From positions 1 to 14,708 of the forward strand of contig SKSL01000118.1 in assembly GCA_007123015.1 (NCBI GenBank): a stretch of DNA of 14,708 nt, in the 5' to 3' direction. The notes under the pieces are model-generated. The model was given only the letters and a program-made list of their open reading frames with translations, made no database searches and was not told the origin of the DNA. Below, one piece after another: positions 8,101-14,138 of this stretch. Position 1 is the stretch's first letter, and the number at the start of each line of letters is the position of its first letter. Source of the stretch: Natronohydrobacter sp. Its GTDB lineage: Bacteria > Pseudomonadota > Alphaproteobacteria > Rhodobacterales > Rhodobacteraceae. A program made the translations under genes and the position numbers.

Positions 8101-8949
8101 CTGCCCGAAACCCCTTGTCCGGTCTGGGCCGATGGAACCGCATTGCTTCAGGTGATACTGAACCTTGCCCTGAATGCTTGCGAGGCGTCCACGGAACTGC
8201 CCAACCGGGTCAGCATCGGCATCTCTGCCGATGCCATTTGTCCGGACCGTGCGCCGGATGCCGGCATGATGCGACGTGGCGCGCATTACCAAGTCTTCAC
8301 GATCAGCGACAGCGGAACCGGGATCGACGCCGCGACGCGCGAAAAGCTCTTCGACAGGTATTTCACGACCAAGGGTGATGAAGGGACCGGGCTGGGCCTG
8401 CCTATCGTGGCCGGGCTGTTGCGTGAGAACGGGGGCGCGCTCTGGATTGACAGCATGTCGGGCATGGGCACGACAGTCACGGTTGCCTGGCCTGTGGACG
8501 CCCCTGCGACTACGACAACACTACCGGGCGCGCCAATGCAAGGCTATGGCCATGTGGATCTGAAAGGGCGCAATATCCTTGTTGTCGATGACCTGCAAGA
8601 TGTGGGGGATGTGCTCTCTGAGTTTCTGGAGGCCAGCGGGGCAAACGCAGTTGCCCTGTCCGATCCGGCAGAAGCAAGAACCCTGATGCAGGACGATCCG
8701 AGCATCTGGGCGGCGCTTGTAACTGATCTCGACATGCCGGTCGTCAATGGCAGTGCGCTCGCGCGGATCGCGGCGGACTGCGATCCTGCGATCCCGGTCA
8801 TTCTGGTCACTGCGCTGCCCGAAACTGTCGGACCCGAGCGCCACCTTTTCAGTGACATCCTGTCCAAACCTGTTCAGCCTGAACAGCTTGTCACCGCTGT
8901 TCACACTGCAATCGAGCAGGCGACCCGTCTGCGTCCAGGCATATCCTGA
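5149..8949 (+). CDS. GAF-GAF-PAS4 hybrid sensor histidine kinase with C-terminal receiver
   Basis: Very large (1266 residues) predicted soluble hybrid kinase. Domain order: GAF 1 about 30-170 (divergent), GAF 2 about 222-380 (NTHEW, VHIPDVAAL, GFVGFD, typical of kinase GAF domains), PAS 1 about 398-510, PAS 2 about 518-635, near-identical PAS 3 (638-754) and PAS 4 (755-863), a coiled coil about 865-890, HisKA with His898 in SGVAHDLNNL, HATPase_c with N-box NLALNACEA (1005-1013), G1 Asp1054 and G2 GDEGTGLGL (1076-1084), then a receiver with Asp1147/Asp1148, Asp1193 in TDLDMP and Lys1240 in LSKPV. AAGG 5 bases before ATG 5149 supports the start. No membrane segment is seen. Six sensory modules suggest integration of several intracellular signals; which ones cannot be read. 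The catalytic half is a paralogue of the kinase at 516-2978. No Hpt protein is visible in the window, so phosphate may go directly to the regulator just upstream. Confidence 0.94.
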   Translation: MTDIRHPQQAPAQNEPELPGTGTDDSATGTLIRAMDLIHGSDTLETGITAALSLCQAATGADMWVLVRRANGVVTGLAAGPQHSGSLEWPDAVDSLAQPWHLGHLLDTPWCESLPQVLRAHSSLISVPLDMTGEPPMAMLLLSRQPAGFTGCDHELFRGLGRAVQLARRGQRAEHKDSVPAEMLDTRLAEHLGPRAFLNTSFESLSQAYAQLAEWQHAIVGITNELLSSSTTESNMAINRALARTGALAGSDRTYVFRLRDPDRIDNTHEWAAAGIEPMITHLQDMPASLMDEWRPDMVAGRAVHIPDVAALPGNSTVREVLMMQAIRSLLAVPMLRDDKIVGFVGFDAVRAYRRFLPQEIQLLQAVANAVNIVLDRCAAERAAATAHAALEAERNRLQQTLTAIPDLVLELDHEGRFSAHVAGAALRPVVSSDRLLGRMPEDVLPADLAALARRVMRTVDRDGTVSGEEYELSIEGEPHWFSVSAAAKCAQGRPCGYVFVIRDITTQLCQRRRLQRMGKIAELTSNLVIVTDADQRIEWVNPAFERRTGWRLEEITGMRPDSFLASESTDRAEMHRIGAALRNGEAVRAELLNQTRNGETYWISKDIQPLFGSSGQVEGYVAVQTDITEMKRSHRAALRDRAVALDASGDGIAITDVTGHYIYMNAAHRRMFGIDDDEDIHRLTWRDLLPPNTVSNFMAEHWDSFAAAGTWRGELEGLHRDGSPVEQEVSLTLRETGILCIARDISKRRQMERALRDRAVALDASDDGIGITDSSGHYTYMNAAHRRMFGIRDDEDISALHWHALYPDETIRCFMAREWGKLQADGRWRGELHGLHRDGSPVPQEVSLTLHDDGILCMTRGIAQQLQIAAERARLREELQRAQRKETIAHIASGVAHDLNNLVAVVAGSISLLEKSVTQGEDTAASVARVKRAAEAARDLVDGLKHLGQPRVEHATHDLRDLITEGIELLGTSRIRDNQITTALPETPCPVWADGTALLQVILNLALNACEASTELPNRVSIGISADAICPDRAPDAGMMRRGAHYQVFTISDSGTGIDAATREKLFDRYFTTKGDEGTGLGLPIVAGLLRENGGALWIDSMSGMGTTVTVAWPVDAPATTTTLPGAPMQGYGHVDLKGRNILVVDDLQDVGDVLSEFLEASGANAVALSDPAEARTLMQDDPSIWAALVTDLDMPVVNGSALARIAADCDPAIPVILVTALPETVGPERHLFSDILSKPVQPEQLVTAVHTAIEQATRLRPGIS
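7060..7737 (+). repeat. In-frame tandem duplication of a PAS domain (117-codon period)
   Basis: Residues 638-754 and 755-863 of the large hybrid kinase both begin ALRDRAVALDAS. They share YMNAAHRRMFGI, WRGEL, GLHRDGSPV and QEVSLTL; by eye about 70% of residues are identical. The copies start at 7060 and 7411, exactly 351 bases apart. This is a recent internal gene duplication compared with the other, unrelated-looking PAS domains in the protein. Confidence 0.9.
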
Positions 8950-9010
8950 GCCTGACTTGCCCAGCCGCTTCGTTTGAAAACCCGTCAAGAAAGAAGGCTT
9001 CCCGCCATTC

Positions 9011-9030
9011 GAGACACCTCGGTCTCTTTT
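9011..9030 (+). terminator. Possible weak terminator after the large kinase
   Basis: GAGAC (9011-9015) and GTCTC (9022-9026) form a 5-pair stem with a 6-base loop, followed directly by TTTT, about 60 bases after the kinase stop. The stem is short, so it may only attenuate transcription into the following small genes. Confidence 0.35.
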
Positions 9031-9112
9031 GCTCGTCTTGATCTCCATAGGGGCAAATGCAGCCCCCGCCCTGAAGTGATACTGTCGAAAGGCAATATTC
9101 AGAGGATCACAG

Positions 9113-9316
9113 ATGGCCAGCCTCGCACAGATAACGCAAAAAGCGGATGGGTACGCAGCCGGGGAAGTCCTGCCCCATCACGCCACACGGCCTGCCCGGC
9201 CTCTGGCAGATGATGAATATGGACCGGCCTCCGGCTGGTGGATCATTCCATCGGCCATACTGGGCGGTCTTGTCTGGATACTGATCATTCGTGCTATCTG
9301 GTCCGTACTGACATGA
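9113..9316 (+). CDS. Small tail-anchored membrane protein (67 residues)
   Basis: ATG 9113 is preceded by AGAGGA at good spacing, supporting a real gene. The protein has a polar, flexible N-terminal part (residues 1-41, including HHATRPARP and DDEYGP). A single strongly hydrophobic helix from about 42 to 66 (GWWIIPSAILGG onward) runs to the C-terminus, so it should be a one-span, tail-anchored inner-membrane protein. No family is recognised. It lies 163 bases after the large hybrid kinase and 96 bases before the pseudo-receiver gene, on the same strand. A role as membrane anchor or accessory of the signalling cluster is inference from position only. Confidence 0.7.
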   Translation: MASLAQITQKADGYAAGEVLPHHATRPARPLADDEYGPASGWWIIPSAILGGLVWILIIRAIWSVLT

Positions 9317-9412
9317 TGGTGTCCATGGCAGCATTTGCGCCGGTTCGGGCATCAGATGCGACCAGACCCTGCGCAACGCGCGCCCGTGCCGATATTTTCA
9401 GGGGTGATTGCG

Positions 9413-9946
9413 ATGTCGAAACTTGAACTTGTTCGCGCTTCCGCGCATCCTCGCGCCAAAAAATCAATGACTTGGCTTGGTGCGCTGATCAAGGACTTCG
9501 AGCGTCTTGAAACACTGGCTGCGCAAGAGCGTGTTGCCAATTCCTTTCAGGATACGCGCGCCCTGCTGGTCGGATTTTCGAATGGTAACCTGCTTGATAT
9601 CCGCGACAAGCTGCGATCCGTGGGTCTTGCGGCCACATCTTCAATGTCGGATATTCGAAGAATTGGTGACATATCGGAATTGAGATCCGAGTTTGGCCTT
9701 GTGATCGTTAATTTCGACGCCTTTCCTGACATGGATGAAGCCATTGACGCGATGCTTCAGCTTCGTGCAGATACGCCAGAGCTGAGTGTGGTCGCCGTTT
9801 CTGAAATGGTCAATGGGGACGATTTCGGTAACGAACGCGCCCCCATATGCGATGTGACGCTGAAACTTCCCGTTTCGAAAACACGGCTGGCGCAAGGTCT
9901 TGTTATGGCGCAACAGAATCGTCACGAAACGTTTTCAAAGCATTGA
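9413..9946 (+). CDS. Pseudo-receiver (degenerate response-regulator receiver) protein
   Basis: Predicted 177-residue soluble protein. ATG 9413 is chosen because AGGGG lies about 8-9 bases upstream; an in-frame ATG at 9335 would add 26 residues with no clear ribosome binding site. Residues about 48-170 follow the receiver fold pattern: beta-1 ALLVGFS (50-56), beta-3 LVIVNFDAFPD with Asp102 at the phospho-acceptor place, beta-4 SVVAVSEM with Ser130, and Lys151 in LKLPV at the conserved Lys place. The acidic pair that holds Mg2+ at the end of beta-1 is replaced by SNGN, so normal phosphorylation is doubtful. There is no output domain. The N-terminal 45 residues are basic and helical-looking. It may sense or compete for the kinases, or bind a partner through the fold. 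The receiver assignment rests on my reading of the pattern and is divergent. Confidence 0.7.
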   Translation: MSKLELVRASAHPRAKKSMTWLGALIKDFERLETLAAQERVANSFQDTRALLVGFSNGNLLDIRDKLRSVGLAATSSMSDIRRIGDISELRSEFGLVIVNFDAFPDMDEAIDAMLQLRADTPELSVVAVSEMVNGDDFGNERAPICDVTLKLPVSKTRLAQGLVMAQQNRHETFSKH

Positions 9947-10004
9947 AAAGTGCATGAAGCATACAGAGCGCATTCCGCATGGGAAAAAAGGGCCCTAAAG
10001 ACAT

Positions 10005-10196
10005 ATGGCGACATTCGTTCTGATCTTCTTTCTTCTCTATAGCGCAATGACAGTTGCGCTGATTGGGGCCTTGGTCGCACGCATGACGATCACAACTCGC
10101 GACTCTGGCACCAGCAGCAAACAAACAGGGCCAAGTCAGGCATCCCGAAGGGCCGATATGATCAGCAATGCGACCGGTGTCTCGCGCCCCAGATAG
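10005..10196 (+). CDS. Small N-anchored membrane protein (63 residues)
   Basis: ATG 10005 follows the pseudo-receiver stop by 58 bases. Residues about 3-25 form one hydrophobic helix starting at the very N-terminus (FVLIFFLLYSAMTVALIGAL). A polar Ser/Thr/Arg-rich tail of about 35 residues follows. It could be a one-span membrane protein with a cytoplasmic tail, or an uncleaved signal-anchor; no signal-peptidase or lipobox motif is seen. The ribosome binding site is weak (a purine-rich AAAG about 5 bases away). No family is recognised. A strong hairpin about 20 bases after the stop marks it as the probable last gene of the signalling cluster. Confidence 0.6.
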   Translation: MATFVLIFFLLYSAMTVALIGALVARMTITTRDSGTSSKQTGPSQASRRADMISNATGVSRPR

Positions 10197-10214
10197 CAGG
10201 ACACGGTTATCTGC

Positions 10215-10239
10215 CGTCACATTCCATGTGACGTTCTTT
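10215..10239 (+). terminator. Intrinsic terminator closing the signalling cluster
   Basis: CGTCACAT (10215-10222) and ATGTGACG (10226-10233) are perfect 8-base reverse complements around a TCC loop, followed by TTCTTT. The hairpin lies about 20 bases after the stop of the small membrane protein gene. Confidence 0.6.
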
Positions 10240-10307
10240 GGACACGCGCCTGAACCGACATTCCCCAATTGGAGTGGCTTCTGACGCCAGAGCCGCCTGA
10301 ATCCGAC

Positions 10308-10325
10308 CGCTTGACAAGCGTTTTT
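10308..10325 (+). terminator. Possible second terminator
   Basis: CGCTT-GAC-AAGCG (10308-10320) is a 5-pair stem followed at once by TTTTT. It lies about 110 bases beyond the last gene of the cluster, after the stronger hairpin, and might act as a back-up stop. Confidence 0.35.
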
Positions 10326-10575
10326 GCCCCGGGTGACGCCTGCGGGCGCAGTGCAGATCTGTACGGCCCGAAGCGCAGTTGCCGATGATGACGATCTGCA
10401 GTTCCATATCGACACATTCGAGTCGCCACCGGCACTGCCGCCGATACTGGCGAATAACAGCGAGCATCATTGATCATGGTGCTGCGGGTGCAGTTACTGA
10501 GATCGGGAATGTCTTGGCAAGTATGCAGAAGTTTTGGGCGGTTGCGGCGCTTCCAGCCGCGCGAAAGGGAACACG

Positions 10576-10698
10576 ATGAAATGGCTCGGCACCCACACGA
10601 TCAGTGTCTCGCTAAGGTCTCCGGCCCTGGCCGCGGACCCTGTGCTGCAGGTCATGGACGCCCTGCACAGGCAGGGGAATCACGTTTGGAAACTCTGA
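10576..10698 (+). CDS. Possible 40-residue ORF
   Basis: ATG 10576 has a good ribosome binding site (AAGGGA, 5 bases before the start codon) and reads 40 codons, MKWLGTHTISVSLRSPALAA then DPVLQVMDALHRQGN, to TGA 10698. After the stop the same frame stays open to about 10863, so it could be the broken 5' end of a longer gene. No family is recognised and there is no membrane segment. Isolated position gives no functional clue. Confidence 0.25.
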   Translation: MKWLGTHTISVSLRSPALAADPVLQVMDALHRQGNHVWKL

Positions 10699-11171
10699 AC
10701 CTCGTTGGCGAACGAAACCGGCGAATTTGCCGCTCAGGACGACGAGAGACGTCACTTTGTTCACTTAATATTCTCACTCCGGGATCGGAAGATTCCATAC
10801 GCGATTGCCCTGATGGATACCAGACGTTTCTCACCACGCCTCGCCCGACCGAGAAGCAGATAAGACCCCGCCAGAACGCTTCTTTCGAATGGCTCAAGCC
10901 TTGTGCTGCGCCGCATAGCTCCGGAAAATGCACAAAGTCGAACTGAGGGTGTTTGCCGCCGGTGGGTTCCAGACACGTCGCGTCGATCAGCATCGCTTTG
11001 CGGTTACTTTTGTCGGCAGCAAAACTTGCGAGCAACCAAAATCTCATGATTGCAATGATGCTGATCAAGCGACAGCTGGGCTCTCCATGTTAGCCATATT
11101 CATCATTAGGCACGCGCAGGCTGACAATCTGATGACGTGAATCGCAACGAGATACCGCAGCGGAGGAGCGC
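10699..11171. other. Region upstream of ppsA, no gene seen
   Basis: Open frames on both strands (10652-11068 on -, 10928-11140 on +) lack ribosome binding sites and recognisable motifs. The stretch presumably contains the ppsA promoter near its right end, but I cannot point to a convincing -35/-10 pair. Confidence 0.4.
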
Positions 11172-13562
11172 ATGGCAAAGTTTGGCGAACAGATCATCCG
11201 TTTCGATAACCTCGGCAGGGGCGATGTTGCGGATGTCGGCGGCAAGAACGCCTCGCTTGGCGAGATGGTGGGTCATCTGGGTCAACGTGGGGTCGAGGTC
11301 CCGCCGGGTTTTGCGACGACATCACACGCCTATTGGCAATTCGTTGATGCGGCTGGCTTGCGCGATACCATAAAGGGTGCTTTGCAGGCGATGCATGATG
11401 GCAAGGCGACGCTGGCCGAAACGGGCAAGACCCTGCGGGATGCGTTCCTGTCCGCCGACTGGCCAGCACAGACAGACGCGGCGATCCGTGCCGAATATGA
11501 CGTGCTGTGCGGTCGCATCGGGCGCAAGGACGTGGATGTGGCGGTGCGCTCTTCCGCAACGGCCGAGGATCTGCCGGATGCCAGTTTCGCGGGCCAGCAG
11601 GAAACATTTCTCAATATCAGGGGGCCCGAAGCGCTGCTAGATGCCTGTCGGCGCTGCTATGCGTCGTTGTTCACCGACCGGGCGATCAGCTACCGCGAGG
11701 CGAAGGGATTCGATCACCTCAAGGTCGCGCTCTCGGTCGGGGTGCAGGTGATGGTGCGCTCCGACATTGGCGGTTCGGGGGTGATGTTCTCGATCGACAC
11801 GGAAACCGGGTTCGAGCGCGTGGTGTTGATCGATGCGGCCTGGGGGCTGGGCGAGACGGTTGTGCAGGGTATCGTGGACCCGGATGAGTACCAGGTATTC
11901 AAGCCGCTTCTGGCGCGCGAGGACGTTGTGCCGATCGTCGAAAAGCGCCTTGGCGCGAAAACCCGGAAGATGATCTATGCGCGTGCGGGTGAGGGGACGA
12001 CGCGTATCGTGCCGACCTCGAGAGCCGAGCGCGCCAGTTTCGTGCTGAGCGAGCCCGAAATCGTGCAGCTTGCCCGCTGGGCCTGCGTTATCGAAGATCA
12101 TTACGGTTGCCCGATGGACATAGAATGGGCCAAGGATGGCGACACGGGCGCGCTGTTCATCGTTCAGGCACGGCCCGAAACTGTGCAGTCGCGCCGCGAA
12201 GCCGGCGCCTATCGCAGCTACAGCGTGACCGGGACAGGTCGCAAGCTGGTCACCGGCCTGAGCATTGGCGATGCAGCGGTGGCCGGGCGCGTCTGTCTGC
12301 TGGACAGTCCTCGCGATATCGACAGGTTCGTGGATGGCGGCGTGCTGGTCACGGGCAACACGGACCCGGACTGGGTGCCGATCATGAAGCGCGCGTCGGC
12401 CATTGTCACTGACCGGGGTGGGCGCACCAGCCATGCCGCAATCGTCAGCCGCGAATTGGGGCTGCCCGCCATCGTGGGAACGGGTGATGCCACCCATGTC
12501 CTGCATGACGAGCAGGAGGTAACCGTTTCCTGTGCCGAGGGCGATCATGGCTTTGTCTATGAGGGCACCGCGCGGATCGCGGAAGAAATACTGGATCCGG
12601 CCGCCGTGCCCGAAACCCGCACTCAGGTGATGCTGAACCTTGCCAATCCGGCTGCGGCTTTTCGCTGGTGGCGGTTGCCGGCAGATGGCGTGGGATTGGC
12701 GCGCATGGAATTCGTGATCAATAATCATGTGCGCATTCACCCGATGGCGCTGATCCAGTTCGACAGGCTGCAGGATGCCGACGCCAAGGCACAGATAACC
12801 GCGCTGACAGCGGGCCATGATGACAAGGCAGAGTATTTTGTCGATCGCTTGTCGCGTGGTCTGGCACGGATCGCCGCCGCGCTTTACCCGAAACCTGTCA
12901 CCATCCGGATGAGCGATTTCAAGACCAACGAATACGCCGAGCTGATCGGCGGCGCACAGTTCGAACTGCCCGAAGAAAACCCGATGCTCGGGTTCCGTGG
13001 GGCCTCGCGCTACACCTCGCCACGCTACCGCGCGGGCTTCGCGCTGGAATGCCGTGCCATCCGGCGCCTGCGCGATGAAATGGGGTTCGACAATGTCGTG
13101 GTCATGATCCCTTTCTGCCGCTCGGTGGCCGAGGCTGACCGTGTGCTGGAGGTGATGGCCGAAGAAGGGCTCGGACGTGGCAGGAACGGTCTGCAAGTCT
13201 ACGTCATGGCCGAGGTTCCGTCCAATGTGGTCCTGGCACCGGCCTTTGCGGAACGGTTCGACGGTTTCTCGATCGGGTCAAACGATTTGACGCAACTCAC
13301 GCTTGGCGTGGACCGTGACTCCGAAACACTGGCCGAGTTGTTCGATGAACAGGACCCGGCGGTGGAATGGATGATTGGCCATGTGATCGCGGCGGCGAAG
13401 GATGCCGGGGCCAAGATCGGGATATGCGGTCAAGGGCCAAGCGACCATCCAGAATTTGCGCGGTTTCTGGTCGACTGCGGGATAGATTCGATCTCTGTCA
13501 CTCCGGACAGTTTCATTCGCGTCAAGGAACAGGTTGCCCGCGCCGAAAGGGCCGGATCATGA
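11172..13562 (+). CDS. ppsA: Phosphoenolpyruvate synthase (pyruvate, water dikinase)
   Basis: Predicted cytoplasmic enzyme converting pyruvate, ATP and water to phosphoenolpyruvate, AMP and phosphate, the entry step of gluconeogenesis from three-carbon substrates. Its 796 residues match the usual length (about 790). The N-terminal ATP-grasp part (about 15-355) shows GGKNASLGEM, VAVRSSATAEDLPDASFAGQ and IDAAWGLGE. The swivelling phospho-histidine domain (about 385-465) has His421 in GGRTSHAAIVSRELGLPAI, with Thr419 at the site that PpsR-type regulators phosphorylate in E. coli. The C-terminal TIM barrel carries FRGASRY, GFSIGSNDLTQLTLGVDRDS and catalytic Cys752 in GICGQGP. All key residues are present. 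GGAGG 5-6 bases before ATG 11172 fixes the start. It is monocistronic as far as seen; no ppsR gene is in the window. Its stop codon abuts a transposase remnant on the other strand. Confidence 0.97.
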   Translation: MAKFGEQIIRFDNLGRGDVADVGGKNASLGEMVGHLGQRGVEVPPGFATTSHAYWQFVDAAGLRDTIKGALQAMHDGKATLAETGKTLRDAFLSADWPAQTDAAIRAEYDVLCGRIGRKDVDVAVRSSATAEDLPDASFAGQQETFLNIRGPEALLDACRRCYASLFTDRAISYREAKGFDHLKVALSVGVQVMVRSDIGGSGVMFSIDTETGFERVVLIDAAWGLGETVVQGIVDPDEYQVFKPLLAREDVVPIVEKRLGAKTRKMIYARAGEGTTRIVPTSRAERASFVLSEPEIVQLARWACVIEDHYGCPMDIEWAKDGDTGALFIVQARPETVQSRREAGAYRSYSVTGTGRKLVTGLSIGDAAVAGRVCLLDSPRDIDRFVDGGVLVTGNTDPDWVPIMKRASAIVTDRGGRTSHAAIVSRELGLPAIVGTGDATHVLHDEQEVTVSCAEGDHGFVYEGTARIAEEILDPAAVPETRTQVMLNLANPAAAFRWWRLPADGVGLARMEFVINNHVRIHPMALIQFDRLQDADAKAQITALTAGHDDKAEYFVDRLSRGLARIAAALYPKPVTIRMSDFKTNEYAELIGGAQFELPEENPMLGFRGASRYTSPRYRAGFALECRAIRRLRDEMGFDNVVVMIPFCRSVAEADRVLEVMAEEGLGRGRNGLQVYVMAEVPSNVVLAPAFAERFDGFSIGSNDLTQLTLGVDRDSETLAELFDEQDPAVEWMIGHVIAAAKDAGAKIGICGQGPSDHPEFARFLVDCGIDSISVTPDSFIRVKEQVARAERAGS

Positions 13563-13890
13563 TTGACTTGCAGCGCAGTGTTCCCGATCCCGCATCCACG
13601 ATGCGGGCGCTCAGTGATGTAATGGCGCAGCCAGATACACAGGATGTGGTCGACCTGTGAGCGGCTGAAGCAGACGAAGACATCCGGGTATTGGGGTCTG
13701 GCACCCTGTGCGGGATCTGGATGACCCCGGCACCTTCCGATGCCCAGACGGATTCTAAGCTGGGGCTGAACTTGGTATCGGCGTCTTGGATGAGGAAACC
13801 CGGCTCGATCCCCTGAACCGCGTCCCGGGTTTTTGACGCCCAAACCCGCGCTGCCTGAAAATGCGCGTCACCCAAATTCAAGTATAGCTC
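13563..13890 (-). pseudogene. Integrase-type (rve) transposase remnant, frameshifted and internally deleted
   Basis: On the minus strand, from about 13887 down to 13690, the translation includes LGDAHFQAARVW and FLIQDADTKFSPSLESVWAS, then EGAGVIQIPHRVPD. This matches the core of integrase-like IS transposases (typical family pattern: RDRDTKF...EGI.VI.TP.RAPNANA). At about 13690 the match jumps frame and resumes with VFVCFSRSQVDHI and ERPHRGCGIGN, the C-terminal part of the same family. About 15 residues are missing at the junction, the part that normally carries the catalytic Glu. The N-terminal half, including the first catalytic Asp, is also absent. It cannot be active. The remnant ends at the ppsA stop codon. 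The exact IS family is not certain. Confidence 0.65.
13589..13607. repeat. GC-rich inverted repeat just after ppsA
   Basis: CCCGCAT (13589-13595) and ATGCGGG (13601-13607) are perfect 7-base reverse complements with a CCACG loop, 26 bases after the ppsA stop. No T-tract follows, so it is not a standard intrinsic terminator, though it could protect or slow the end of the ppsA transcript. It lies inside the transposase remnant. Confidence 0.4.
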
Positions 13891-13930
13891 CACAGCATCC
13901 CAAGACCGCCCCTTCAAGCGCAATGACGCC

Positions 13931-14050
13931 ATGCTGGACATGCTCCATGCAGGCGGCTTCGTCTTCCCGGCAATGGAATTCAGGCGAAACTCGCTGACAA
14001 GGCTTGGAGGTGCGGCATTCCCGGTCATGGAATCTGAGAAGGGGGCGTAA
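13931..14050 (+). CDS. Possible 39-residue ORF or 3' end of a truncated gene
   Basis: ATG 13931 to TAA 14050 encodes 39 residues (MLDMLHAGGFVFPAMEFRRN onward, ending ESEKGA). The frame is open upstream to about 13860, where the transposase remnant begins, and there is no good ribosome binding site. Its stop codon sits in the loop of a strong hairpin terminator on the same strand, as at the end of a real gene. The best reading is the C-terminal stump of a gene cut by the insertion, but no family is recognised. Confidence 0.3.
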   Translation: MLDMLHAGGFVFPAMEFRRNSLTRLGGAAFPVMESEKGA

Positions 14051-14059
14051 GCCCCCTTT
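14039..14059 (+). terminator. Intrinsic terminator
   Basis: AAGGGGGC (14039-14046) and GCCCCCTT (14051-14058) form a perfect 8-pair stem with a GTAA loop, followed by TCCTTTC on the plus strand. An in-frame TAA stop lies in the loop. The minus-strand side has no T-tract, so it should act on plus-strand transcription. Confidence 0.6.
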
Positions 14060-14138
14060 CCTTTCACCGGCGACATCGCAGTGAAAGTTTGCGCTTCCAC
14101 CTGATATCGTGACAAAAACTCCGCGTCAGCATGGCGAC

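Larger units (their letters stand above)
10197..10575. other. Intergenic region, no gene seen
   Basis: Besides the terminator hairpins at 10215-10239 and 10308-10325 I find nothing supported. Open frames on both strands (for example 10207-10470 on -) have no recognisable product. Confidence 0.4.

Noticed and set aside
10652..11068. Minus-strand ORF with KAMLIDATCLE, faintly like the MIDATYLKAH motif of IS5-type transposases
   Set aside because: Only about ten residues resemble the family, flanking sequence does not, and the conserved His is absent; too weak to call.
10928..11140. Plus-strand ORF ending with IFIIRHAQADN, reminiscent of the RHG motif of histidine phosphatases
   Set aside because: The motif would sit at the extreme C-terminus rather than the N-terminus, and the rest of the ORF shows no family resemblance.
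11637..13196. 519-codon open frame on the minus strand
   Set aside because: It lies wholly antisense within ppsA, which has complete motifs; long antisense frames are common in GC-rich genes.
13559..13660. 33-codon ORF whose ATG overlaps the ppsA stop (ATGA)
   Set aside because: The overlap looks like translational coupling, but the sequence is antisense to the C-terminal part of the transposase remnant, so the frame is most likely accidental.
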